64,000 bases of DNA from Oscillospiraceae bacterium. GTDB lineage: Bacteria > Bacillota > Clostridia > Oscillospirales > Acutalibacteraceae. The stretch's first letter is position 1, and each line of letters starts with the position of its first letter. The stretch covers positions 62,001 through 126,000 of the forward strand of contig DOQR01000005.1 of NCBI GenBank assembly GCA_003514385.1. The letters are read 5' to 3'. The translations under genes and the position numbers were made by a program. Below the pieces are notes generated by a model. That model searched no databases. It was given only the letters and a program-made list of their open reading frames with translations, and was not told the origin of the DNA. Of the stretch, positions 24,673-32,351 are shown one piece after another.

Positions 24673-25085
24673 ATGAAAATATTTAACGCCGCCGATTTCG
24701 GCATAGTCCCGAATGAGGATATTTCGGAGAAGCTCGCAGAGTTTATCTCGGCATTGAAAGCTGAGGACGGGGAGAAGACCGCTGTGTTCGACAGCGGCAC
24801 TTATCATATCACAGTCGACCCGAAGCTTTTTATGCCGGCTGTTACGCCGTATCTCGCGGCGTGTCGGATCTTGTTTTTGACGGCGGAGATTCGATTTTTG
24901 TTATCGACGGCAAGGTGACTAACATAGCCGTTGAAGATTGCCGGAATATAACTCTGCGCAATCTCGAGATACGCCACGCTCACCCGGATATGCATGAGTT
25001 TTTGGTCGTTAGAAAAAGTGCATTCAGCGTGGATTTCAAAATCGACAGCGACAGCAGCTTTTCGGTCTATGCACTATTATGCTAA
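24673..25085 (+). pseudogene. Broken beta-helix glycosidase (GH110-like), patched and truncated
   Basis: A normal start (TGGAGGACA then ATG) leads into MKIFNAADFGIVPNEDISEK and AVFDSGTYHI, the usual opening of large right-handed beta-helix proteins related to GH110 alpha-galactosidases. After GTYHI the next bases are the 62-bp segment also found in the ABC permease at 28180, and the frame then breaks. From about 24862 another frame resumes the family (GVSDLVFDGGDSIFVIDGK, ITLRNLEIRHAHPDMHEF). About 40 residues of the family appear to be missing between. The reading stops at 25085, three bases before the next promoter, so most of the gene (normally several hundred residues) is lost. Confidence 0.75.
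24800..24861 (+). repeat. 62-bp repeat shared with the ABC permease gene, copy A
   Basis: Matches 28180-28241 at 61 of 62 positions (only 24831 T versus 28211 C differs). Here it lies at the junction where the glycosidase frame breaks. Same orientation as copy B, offset 3,380 bp. Confidence 0.95.
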
Positions 25086-25087
25086 AT

Positions 25088-25116
25088 TTGACAAATGTAT
25101 TTTCTCGGTGTATAAT
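25088..25116 (+). promoter_or_regulatory. Promoter of the lipoprotein gene at 25220
   Basis: TTGACA, 17-bp spacer, TATAAT: near-perfect consensus, starting three bases after the end of the broken glycosidase. The leader is about 97 bp long. Confidence 0.85.
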
Positions 25117-25219
25117 ATAAAATGTCAAGACTTCCCAAAAGCTATTTTCGCCGGGATTTTTCGCCCGAATTTTATCCTGTTAAAAGCCGCTTTCGGCGGC
25201 GGGAAAGGGGATATTTTTT

Positions 25220-26275
25220 GTGAAAAAATCTGCTTTGATTTTTCTTGCTTTTTCTATATTGCTGCTTGCGGCATGCCAAAAAACGCCCGAGTCTGTCATG
25301 GACGGAAATGTCCTGCGCGCAAAAAGCTCGAACGATTTGCTCGTCGAGTCCCTCGTGAGCGCACCCGCCGATAACGACAATCAGGGCGGTACGACGCCCG
25401 TTCTCTCAAAAACCGAGCATCTCAAGCGCGACATTTCATCCGGAGGCATAACCGTGCATATCGACGCCGATATAAAAGTGCCGAAGATAACCGGAGATAT
25501 ACGGACATATTCCGCGCAGTACCGCTTCTTCGACCTGCTCGAGCTTGAAGACCTGTTCTTCTCCGGCGACGATCCGATGTTCAATCCCGGCTCGGAGAAA
25601 ACGGCGGAGGACGATCCGTCTGCCGGGCTGCTCCCGGGCGGATTTTATTTCGGCGTGTCCGAAGTTCTGAGCGCGTCAAACCATCCGACTGCTTTGAAAC
25701 CCGGCTGGGCAAAGGGCTGCAATATCTCTCCCGACGATGCGCGCCGCCTGTCGGATAAGCTTCTCGGCCGCCTCGGAATGACCGATTTTGAGCTCGTCTC
25801 TTCGCAGGTCGTTGAACCTCTGACCGAGCGAGGCAACCGTGCCAAACGCGGCAGATATGAATATAAATATGTCCAGGTTGCCGACGGAATACCGCTTTCG
25901 AGCGGCGAGCCGGACAGCACAGGATGCACCGTCGCAATAGACGACAGGGGTGTTGTCGAAGCAAGGCTCACAAGGCTTGAGCTTGGCGAGTCGAAAATCG
26001 TAAACAGCAAGGTTATGACGCTCGACGGCGTTCTCGCAGTTTTGCAGAAGAAGCTTGCCGCCGCAGGACTTGTCAAAGACTCGATCGTAAAAGAGATAAG
26101 CTTTGAATATATGTCGGTCGAAGATCCCGAAACATATAATTCGACCGTGTTCCCGTGCTGGCATTTTTGTATAGCTACTATCGCAACGCTGGAGCAATAC
26201 GGCGAATATGAAAATGATATTATAATCAATGCCGTAACCGGTGAATTTTACGCCGTTACGAATAGATACGAATAA
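25220..26275 (+). CDS. Lipoprotein, DUF6034-like
   Basis: 351 residues. GTG start with AAAGGGG upstream. A lipoprotein signal peptide ends in the lipobox LLAAC (Cys about 19). The mature part begins QKTPES and is otherwise charged and beta-rich, with CTVAIDDRGVVEARLTRLEL and a C-terminal IIINAVTGEFYAV that resembles PepSY/DUF6034-type folds in Clostridia lipoproteins. It should be anchored on the outer face of the membrane. The gene has a strong own promoter and probably starts the transcript that includes the M23-like lipoprotein (19 bp later) and the ABC transporter. Function unknown. Confidence 0.6.
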   Translation: MKKSALIFLAFSILLLAACQKTPESVMDGNVLRAKSSNDLLVESLVSAPADNDNQGGTTPVLSKTEHLKRDISSGGITVHIDADIKVPKITGDIRTYSAQYRFFDLLELEDLFFSGDDPMFNPGSEKTAEDDPSAGLLPGGFYFGVSEVLSASNHPTALKPGWAKGCNISPDDARRLSDKLLGRLGMTDFELVSSQVVEPLTERGNRAKRGRYEYKYVQVADGIPLSSGEPDSTGCTVAIDDRGVVEARLTRLELGESKIVNSKVMTLDGVLAVLQKKLAAAGLVKDSIVKEISFEYMSVEDPETYNSTVFPCWHFCIATIATLEQYGEYENDIIINAVTGEFYAVTNRYE

Positions 26276-26294
26276 CTAAAAGGAGGAAAACAAA

Positions 26295-26948
26295 ATGTTG
26301 AAACGCACAAAAGGATTCGTATCGCTCGCTGCCGCAATCGCACTCATGCTGGGACTCTGTTCCTGCAGCGGCAAACCCGAAACAGACCCGAGCACAACTG
26401 CCGACCCGACCGGAATAGGGGCGCAGGCAGAGACCGGGGAGAACAACACGGCGAAGGATATTGCTCCCGAAAGCGGCGCACCGGAAACCGCTGCAGAGGA
26501 AGCAAACACTGCCAAAGAAGCAGGCACCGCCGCGCAGACGGAAAAGGCAACAAAGAAAACAGATGCTTCAAATGCAAATGTCAGCGCCGCCGGATTCATT
26601 TGGCCCGTGCCCGGCTATACACAGCTTTCCTCTCCGTACAGCACTCAGTATAAGCGCATAAGCATCAAGGCTGATTTCGGCGCAAAGGTTGTTGCCTGCG
26701 CCACCGGAAAAATTACGAAGATATATAACAAAGATGATGAAAGCAAAACTCCGTGTGCCGTGCTGACCTGCGCCAACGGCTATGTCATTGAATACAGCGC
26801 GGCAAATTTCTCCGTTAAGGAGGGCGATGTTGTCGCCCGCGGCGACAGTATCGGCTTCGTCGGCAGATACGGAACCGGTCCTCACCTGAATATTTCAGCC
26901 ACGAAGGACGGCGCAAGTATTGATCCCGCAACGATCATAAAGCCCTGA
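26295..26948 (+). CDS. Lipoprotein with degenerate M23 (LytM) peptidase domain
   Basis: 217 residues. The lipobox is LGLCSC; a Thr/Ala/Glu-rich linker (about 25-95) follows, then an M23-like fold (FIWPVPGYTQLSSPY to GPHLNISATKDG). Active M23 enzymes have a zinc-binding HxxxD and a final HxH; here the first site reads KRISIKADFG and the last GPHLNIS, so at least two of the metal/catalytic histidines are replaced. It is therefore likely a non-catalytic LytM factor that binds or activates, such as an EnvC-like regulator. It lies between another lipoprotein and an ABC permease. AAAAGGAGG precedes the ATG. Confidence 0.78.
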   Translation: MLKRTKGFVSLAAAIALMLGLCSCSGKPETDPSTTADPTGIGAQAETGENNTAKDIAPESGAPETAAEEANTAKEAGTAAQTEKATKKTDASNANVSAAGFIWPVPGYTQLSSPYSTQYKRISIKADFGAKVVACATGKITKIYNKDDESKTPCAVLTCANGYVIEYSAANFSVKEGDVVARGDSIGFVGRYGTGPHLNISATKDGASIDPATIIKP

Positions 26949-26961
26949 GCGGGGTGATCCT

Positions 26962-27729
26962 ATGCTCAGAAAGGATGTAAAAAGTCAGCTTTTTTCAACC
27001 GGGATGTTGATATCCCTGCTGCTCGGACTTGTTCTGCTTGTCGAGCCGCAGTATCAGTATTTTCTGTATTTTGCGCGGTGGGATAACAAGGCAGATTATA
27101 TCAATTTCTTCTTCTCGTCCCTCGCGCTCGGCGGATATCTTATCTTTACGCCGATAATAACCGTTATGCCCGGCGTGTTCCGTTTCTGTGATGAGTATAA
27201 CAGCGGATACCTGCGCTTTATGCTTGTGCGCTCGAAGAGCCGCAGAAAATATATTTTCTCAAGACTTTTTTCAAACGCTGTCTGCGGCGGCGCGGCAAAC
27301 GCTCTGCCGCTTGCGGTGTTTGCGCTCATAATGCTCATTTTCTGCGACCCGTATGTCCCGAACGGACATTCGAAGACTCCGCTTGACGGAAGCATATTGC
27401 AGCCGTTTGAAAACGTCGCGGGCGGGCTCGGCCTGGTCGGAGTGATAATCCTGCTCGCGTTCCTCTTCGGCGTCGTGTGGGGAGTTATCGGTACGGCTCT
27501 GTCCGCCGCGGTGCCCAACAGATATGTGGCTTTCTGCGGTCCGTTCGTGCTGTTCTTCCTGATGCACCTCGTCGCGAGCGCGCTGCAAAAAGAAAAGTTC
27601 AGCCCGACCAATACTATCCTGCCCGATATTCTGCCGTCGTTCGGCTTTCTGTTTTTGTATCAGGCGGTGCTTCTGGTGCTCGGCTGCGCGGTGTTCATTT
27701 TCTTCGCGCGAAGGAGGCTGCTGCAATGA
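26962..27729 (+). CDS. ABC-2 type permease, subunit 1
   Basis: 255 residues with about six transmembrane helices (for example 14-31, 50-72, 103-126, 150-180 and the C-terminal FLYQAVLLVLGCAVFIFFA). FCDEYNSGYLRFMLVRSKSRRKY is the typical cytoplasmic amphipathic segment that couples ABC-2 permeases to the ATPase. The stop overlaps the next start (ATGA). Three permease genes in a row share one ATPase, so the transporter is probably a heteromeric exporter; the substrate is unknown. Confidence 0.8.
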   Translation: MLRKDVKSQLFSTGMLISLLLGLVLLVEPQYQYFLYFARWDNKADYINFFFSSLALGGYLIFTPIITVMPGVFRFCDEYNSGYLRFMLVRSKSRRKYIFSRLFSNAVCGGAANALPLAVFALIMLIFCDPYVPNGHSKTPLDGSILQPFENVAGGLGLVGVIILLAFLFGVVWGVIGTALSAAVPNRYVAFCGPFVLFFLMHLVASALQKEKFSPTNTILPDILPSFGFLFLYQAVLLVLGCAVFIFFARRRLLQ

Positions 27730-28559
27730 AACAGTGTCTCTCTGTGATGCGCTGGCAGTTCGGCACATGGCTCGGCAGCGCGCGGACTATTACGGCTTTT
27801 CTCGTCTGCGCCGCCGCTTCGCTGCTCGATTCCGTGAATCTTATGCAGTTCGCCCGGGCGAGCGGAGATCCGCTTAACATATTTGAGCCGTTTATATATA
27901 ACAGCTCAACGCTCCATATCGCGACATTGATGTTCCTCGGGCTTATGCTCCTGTTCGCCGACGCGCCTTTTACCGAGCAGAGCGCGATGTATTCGCTCGT
28001 GCGCTGTTCGCGGGTGCAGTGGATAGTCGGAAAGCTCATGTATATCCTGCTCTCCTGCGCCGTGTATTATATATTTTCGCTCGCGGTGACCGTGCTATTC
28101 TTTTCGCCCAACGCCTTTGCCGGTAATGTGTGGAGCGCGCCGTTTTATGAGCTCGTCATGCGCGATGCGGCGACTTCGTCTTATCATATCACAGTCGACC
28201 CGAAGCTTTTCATGCCGGCTGTTACGCCGTATCTCGCGGCGGCCTATGCCTTGGCGCTGAATCTCGGCTACGGCTTTTTCTGCGGCTCGCTTCTGTTTTT
28301 GATAAATCTAAGCGGCAGCCGCGTGCTGGGATTCGCCGTGCTCTCGGCTCAGCATATCATTTCATATCTGATACGGTTTAAGTACCTCCCGTTTTTTATC
28401 TCCGTATTTTCGAATCACGGCTTCTCAGAGGATGCCGGTCTGCCGTCGGTCGGCTTTTCGTGCGCGTATTTCTGCATGCTCGCGGCGATTATCGTTGCGT
28501 GTATTCTTCGCGCCGTTCGGCATGTCGATCTCAAAATAACAGTGGGGACTCGAATATGA
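27726..28559 (+). CDS. ABC permease, subunit 2
   Basis: 277 residues, hydrophobic, with about six helices (for instance LHIATLMFLGLMLLFADAPF and IVGKLMYILLSCAVYYIFSL). ERS-like coupling region: DAPFTEQSAMYSLVRCSR. The ATG at 27726 overlaps the previous stop; its own stop overlaps the next ATG by the same arrangement. Residues about 152-172 are encoded by the 62-bp repeat shared with the broken glycosidase; here the frame is intact through it, so this gene is the likely source. Confidence 0.8.
   Translation: MKQCLSVMRWQFGTWLGSARTITAFLVCAAASLLDSVNLMQFARASGDPLNIFEPFIYNSSTLHIATLMFLGLMLLFADAPFTEQSAMYSLVRCSRVQWIVGKLMYILLSCAVYYIFSLAVTVLFFSPNAFAGNVWSAPFYELVMRDAATSSYHITVDPKLFMPAVTPYLAAAYALALNLGYGFFCGSLLFLINLSGSRVLGFAVLSAQHIISYLIRFKYLPFFISVFSNHGFSEDAGLPSVGFSCAYFCMLAAIIVACILRAVRHVDLKITVGTRI
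28180..28241 (+). repeat. 62-bp repeat, copy B, inside the permease gene
   Basis: Same segment as 24800-24861 with one difference. It encodes SYHITVDPKLFMPAVTPYLAA in frame, leading into a transmembrane helix. Confidence 0.95.
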
Positions 28560-29290
28560 AGATAACTTTTTTTGCGGGATTGCGGCATCGGCTTTTCAAT
28601 ATGCTGCCGTATCTCGCTGTGTCTCTGCTCATATGGACGGTCTGCGTGCTCTCGTCTTTCGGCGGCGAGCGGGAAACATTTTTCTTCGTTTTCACTGAAG
28701 CCGTCGGCGGCGTTGAACACAGCGGACAGTTTGATCTCTTCGGCTTCTTCCGCTATTTCGGAACATTTTTTGCGGGACTCTTTCTCGGTATGGCGGGCTC
28801 GGTCCTCGATTCCGAGGCGATGCCGTATTTCGTCCTGCCGCGCTCGAAGAGCTTTTTCAAATGGTGGATAAAAACCGTTTCGCCCGCTCTTCTCTGGTGC
28901 GTGCTCTATTGCCTTATCGGCATAGCTGTCTGCGCAGCGGCGGCGGAAAAAGTCGGAACGCTTTCCGCCTTTGAGCTTATGCGCATGGCGGCATATCCGC
29001 TCGCGCTCGGTGCGTCAATGTGTGCGCTGTGCTTTCTGCGTTTTCTTCTCGGGCAGAAGCCTGCGGCGGCGATTGTCATCGCGGTTGTCGGCACAACGGG
29101 GCTAATATGCGGGAAGCTGAAAAGCTTCGGCTTCGCCATGCTCGGCGCATACGGCATGGCAAAACAGCTGACCGATGCCAAAACGGCTGCGGCGGTACTC
29201 TTTGCAGACGCGGCGGTGATAATCCTTGTCTTTTTCTGCTCCGGCGCAGTGAAGAGAAGGGCTTTGAAAGGAGGACATTATTTTGACTGA
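28556..29290 (+). CDS. ABC permease, subunit 3
   Basis: 244 residues with about six membrane helices (N-terminal LPYLAVSLLIWTVCVLSSF; C-terminal AAAVLFADAAVIILVFFCSG). VLPRSKSFFKWWIKT is the probable coupling segment, parallel to the LVRSKSRRKY of subunit 1. The start overlaps subunit 2, and the stop overlaps the ATPase gene by 8 bases. The basic tail VKRRALKGG supports a cytoplasmic C-terminus. Confidence 0.78.
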   Translation: MKITFFAGLRHRLFNMLPYLAVSLLIWTVCVLSSFGGERETFFFVFTEAVGGVEHSGQFDLFGFFRYFGTFFAGLFLGMAGSVLDSEAMPYFVLPRSKSFFKWWIKTVSPALLWCVLYCLIGIAVCAAAAEKVGTLSAFELMRMAAYPLALGASMCALCFLRFLLGQKPAAAIVIAVVGTTGLICGKLKSFGFAMLGAYGMAKQLTDAKTAAAVLFADAAVIILVFFCSGAVKRRALKGGHYFD

Positions 29291-29930
29291 TGTTATAGTT
29301 ATAGATAAGCTGACAAAAAGCTTCAAAGGGAAAACGGTTCTCGAAGATGTCAATATGCGGCTGCAAGAGGGCAGGATATATGGCATCGTCGGCGACAACG
29401 GCAGCGGCAAGACCGTACTTTTAAAGCTTATTTGCGGATTCATGAAGCCCGGCAGCGGAACGGTCACCGTCAACGGCAAGGTGATAGGCAAAGACGCTGA
29501 CTTCCCGGAGAACACGGGAATTATAATCGAAGCGCCCGGATTCCTGCCCAATTACAGCGGCATGAAAAATCTTGAATACCTCGCCTCGATACGCGGCAAA
29601 ATCGGCAAAGAGCAGATAGAGGCCGCCATGAAAACGGTCGGTCTTGACCCGTCGTCAAAGCTGCGGGTCGACAAATATTCGCTCGGCATGAAACAGCGCC
29701 TCGGCATAGCGCAGGCGATAATGGAGGATCAGCAATTATTGATTCTCGACGAGCCGATGAACGCGCTCGACAAGGACGCAGTCGAGGAGATGCGAAAGCT
29801 CTTCCTGAGCTTTAAAGCGAGCGGAAAAACTATGCTCATAGTCTCGCATAACGAGGGCGATATCTCGACCCTCTGCGACGAGGTTTATGAATTTGACGGC
29901 GCGCGGATAAAGCGGCGCGGAAATGTCTGA
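29283..29930 (+). CDS. ABC transporter ATP-binding protein
   Basis: 215 residues, a complete nucleotide-binding domain: Walker A GDNGSGKT (about 38-45), Q-loop region, signature YSLGMKQRLGIAQA, Walker B QLLILDEPMNALD and the switch histidine in LIVSHNE. It starts at TTG 29283, with AAAGGAGG 8 bases upstream, inside the end of permease 3. The close overlap with three permeases shows one exporter complex. The signature with MKQR rather than GGQ places it with ABC-2 exporters (drug, bacteriocin or lipid type). Confidence 0.93.
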   Translation: MTDVIVIDKLTKSFKGKTVLEDVNMRLQEGRIYGIVGDNGSGKTVLLKLICGFMKPGSGTVTVNGKVIGKDADFPENTGIIIEAPGFLPNYSGMKNLEYLASIRGKIGKEQIEAAMKTVGLDPSSKLRVDKYSLGMKQRLGIAQAIMEDQQLLILDEPMNALDKDAVEEMRKLFLSFKASGKTMLIVSHNEGDISTLCDEVYEFDGARIKRRGNV

Positions 29931-29955
29931 AATATACTCACGGAGCTGAAAAATA

Positions 29956-30444
29956 ATGAAATCAAACAGAAAAATTATCGTGTCCGCCTTAGCCCTTCTT
30001 CTTGCGGCAATCTCGCTTGCCGGGTGCGCTAAAGTGGCGCGCGAGCCGGAAACGACGACTGCACCCGAAACTACGACCGAGGAGCAAACGACGGAGCCGA
30101 CCACCGAGCCGACAACGCAGGCGGAAACAACAAAGGCGACCTCCGCACGCGGCGCGGAAACGACCCGCCGGGCTTCCGGTTCTTCAAATACCGCGTCAAA
30201 GACTACGGAATTTCAGGTCGATTTTGACGCGATAAGAATGCTCGGGGTTCCGAAATTTCGCGCGTATGCCGACCTGGGTGATGGCTTTTCATCAACAGGC
30301 AAGACCGCGACCGTGAACGGAGTCAAGTGCAAGACCTATAAAATAACTTTTGAAGGCAGCGACGATGTCCTGCTCGCATACGATGAGCAGAACAAGGTGC
30401 TGTATGAGTACGACAACGAAACAAAAGATTGGATAGAATTATAA
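29956..30444 (+). CDS. Lipoprotein with Thr-rich linker
   Basis: 162 residues. Signal peptide with lipobox SLAGC (Cys about 24), then a long Thr/Glu/Pro-rich linker (about 30-80, TTEPTTEPTTQAETT), and a small C-terminal beta domain (KTYKITFEGSDDVLLAYDE). The linker would hold the domain away from the membrane across the wall. It is the last gene of the ABC-lipoprotein run, 25 bp after the ATPase, and a terminator follows. Likely an accessory of the transporter or an envelope sensor; no known motif. Confidence 0.7.
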   Translation: MKSNRKIIVSALALLLAAISLAGCAKVAREPETTTAPETTTEEQTTEPTTEPTTQAETTKATSARGAETTRRASGSSNTASKTTEFQVDFDAIRMLGVPKFRAYADLGDGFSSTGKTATVNGVKCKTYKITFEGSDDVLLAYDEQNKVLYEYDNETKDWIEL

Positions 30445-30448
30445 AAAA

Positions 30449-30493
30449 ACAGGCGCTTTACGGTTTTGCCGCAGAACGCCTGTTCTTTTTTTG
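30449..30493. terminator. Bidirectional terminator
   Basis: AACAGGCG and CGCCTGTT close a 36-base hairpin, with A7 on the left and T7 on the right. It serves the lipoprotein gene (plus) and the HAD gene (minus). Confidence 0.85.
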
Positions 30494-30496
30494 TGT

Positions 30497-31306
30497 TTAT
30501 ATGTGCAGTGCTTTGAGTATCGCGTCGGTGCCCTCGAAGTGCGGGATTATCATATCGGCGCCCGCCGACATGAGCCTTGCCCGTTTCTTTTCGTCTATTC
30601 CGTCGCCGGTCTTTTCGTTTGTCGCCACGCCGACTGCGTATCCGCCGAGTTTTGCCGTGAGCTCTATCTCAACAAATCCGTCGCCGAAAGTGACAAGCTC
30701 CTCCGGATCTAGCTTCTGCTCTTCAATCATGTTCTTTATAACCGCCTCTTTTGAGCAGTCGAGCAGAGCGTCCTTCGCGCCGTGTATTCCGCCGTCGAAG
30801 AGATCTTTGACTCCGATTAAGGACGCCTCATATATGACATCCTCTTCGTCCGTTCCGCTCGCGAGGAAGCATCTTATCCCGGCGTTCCTCAGCGCTTTTA
30901 TGAACTCGACTGACCCTCTGACCGCGAGATCGGCGGGGGAGAGACAGCCGCTTTCGAGTCCCTTTTTTCTGTCGGCTATCCGCGTTTCGAGTCTGCGCAG
31001 ATATTCTTTTTTGTATTCGCCCGGGTCAACGTGCTCTCCGCCGCGGCGAACAACTGCCTCGTTGAGCGCGATGCATTGGAATATCGTCTGCTTGCCGGTC
31101 AGTCGGTCGACGAATTCCGTGACCTCTTCGCATATTCCGCCTTTATTTTCATTTGTGCCGAGAGCTTCGATGACCTCGCAGAAATACGGAATCATCACTT
31201 TCTGCCAGCCCTCGCGTATAAGGCTTATCGTGCCGTCAAAATCGAACAGCGCGCATTTGAAGCCCCTGCCGCTGTATTCTTTTATCGTTTCGATTGAAAA
31301 ACTCAT
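30497..31306 (-). CDS. HAD superfamily phosphatase (PGP-like)
   Basis: 269 residues. Motif I FDFDGTIS (about 21-27), motif II CFLASGTDEE, motif III lysine within the region GAKDALLDC, and motif IV TFGDGFVEIE. A helical cap lies between motifs I and II, as in phosphoglycolate phosphatase-type enzymes. It is the third gene of a minus-strand operon with a PfkB-type kinase (24 bp gap) and a DHS-like protein. A phosphatase paired with an HldE-like kinase recalls the GmhB step of heptose activation, but the sequence does not establish the substrate. Confidence 0.85.
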   Translation of the reverse strand: MSFSIETIKEYSGRGFKCALFDFDGTISLIREGWQKVMIPYFCEVIEALGTNENKGGICEEVTEFVDRLTGKQTIFQCIALNEAVVRRGGEHVDPGEYKKEYLRRLETRIADRKKGLESGCLSPADLAVRGSVEFIKALRNAGIRCFLASGTDEEDVIYEASLIGVKDLFDGGIHGAKDALLDCSKEAVIKNMIEEQKLDPEELVTFGDGFVEIELTAKLGGYAVGVATNEKTGDGIDEKKRARLMSAGADMIIPHFEGTDAILKALHI

Positions 31307-31330
31307 TCCTGTGCCTCTTAGTTTTATTTT

Positions 31331-32338
31331 TTACTGTGCGAGCGCTTCTATTTCCTCGGGCGATGCCGTGCCCGTGACGCCGATTTTCCTGACCGTCACG
31401 CCGGACGCGAGCCCCGCAAACTGAGCTGCCGTTTTGAGCTCGGTCTTTGCGGCGATCGCCGCAGAAAATGCGGAGAGCGAGGTGTCGCCCGCGCCGCAGA
31501 TGTCAACTTCGCCGTCGAACAGCACCGCATCGGCTTTCTCCGTCCTGTCGCCGTCGGTGACTATCGAGCCGCGCTTTCCGAGCGTGCAGAACACGGTCGA
31601 GCGGTTCTTTTTTGCAAGCAGCTTCGCCGCTTCGATGAACTCGTCATATCCCGCGTCTATGTAGCCATCGTTGTTATACACTGCGCGCCAGCATTCGACC
31701 TCGTTGGGCTTCAATATGCAGTCAGTGTATTTGCCGATGTTGTATCGGCTGTCCGCAATGACGGTGAGTCCCGATTTTGCAAGTGCAATTATCTCATCGC
31801 GCACGCACTTTGTGATTATGCCGAATCTGAACTGATCCGCAACGCACAGCACATCGATATTTCCGGAGATTTTTCTGAGATTTTCAATCACTTTGTCCTC
31901 GGTCTCTTTTGATATCGGCTCGTAGTTGTCGAAGTCGAGACGCGGATCTTCGTATTCAAGCTCCGATATGCCCTTTCGCATCGGCTTGCAGTAGGCGTTG
32001 GTGAAGCGGCCGGGTACTTTGATGACAAAATCCCTGTTCATGCCGCTCTTTTCGAATATATCTTCCATGAGCATGCCGCGCCAGTCGCCGCCGATAAGGG
32101 ATATCGGAATAAGCTCTTTTGGGGAGAGTGCCGCAAGGTTCGACGCAACATTTCCGCCCGCGCCGAGATAGACTCTCTCACCGACTATCGGCAGGGGATA
32201 GTGCGGAGTCTCGCGCGAGAGCTCGGATTTCGTCATGTCCGCGTGCCAGTAGATATCAACGCAGAAGTCGCCGATTATGCCTATGCGCGCGTTTTTTATG
32301 CCGGCGCATATTTTTTTGACCTGTTCTTTTGAAAGCAT
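31331..32338 (-). CDS. PfkB family sugar kinase, HldE/RfaE kinase-like
   Basis: 335 residues. It shows the ribokinase fold marks: GDFCVDIYW in the first strand, the GAGGNVASNLAAL motif near residue 60, and the catalytic DICGAGDTSLSAF (anion hole and base Asp, about 280-292). These variants are closest to the D-glycero-D-manno-heptose-7-phosphate kinase half of HldE, not to fructokinase. No nucleotidyltransferase half is fused. It lies in the middle of the DHS-like/kinase/HAD operon (gaps 13 and 24 bp). The substrate is a sugar or sugar phosphate; which one is unknown. Confidence 0.85.
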   Translation of the reverse strand: MLSKEQVKKICAGIKNARIGIIGDFCVDIYWHADMTKSELSRETPHYPLPIVGERVYLGAGGNVASNLAALSPKELIPISLIGGDWRGMLMEDIFEKSGMNRDFVIKVPGRFTNAYCKPMRKGISELEYEDPRLDFDNYEPISKETEDKVIENLRKISGNIDVLCVADQFRFGIITKCVRDEIIALAKSGLTVIADSRYNIGKYTDCILKPNEVECWRAVYNNDGYIDAGYDEFIEAAKLLAKKNRSTVFCTLGKRGSIVTDGDRTEKADAVLFDGEVDICGAGDTSLSAFSAAIAAKTELKTAAQFAGLASGVTVRKIGVTGTASPEEIEALAQ

Positions 32339-32351
32339 ATCTTACCTCAAA

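Noticed and set aside
26962..29930. The ABC genes as a lantibiotic immunity or bacteriocin cluster.
   Set aside because: No precursor peptide, modification enzyme, peptidase or dedicated regulator is present nearby, so only exporter of unknown substrate is claimed.
30497..32338. The kinase and phosphatase as a complete ADP-heptose pathway.
   Set aside because: No GmhA isomerase, no nucleotidyltransferase and no epimerase are present, and the kinase lacks the HldE second domain.
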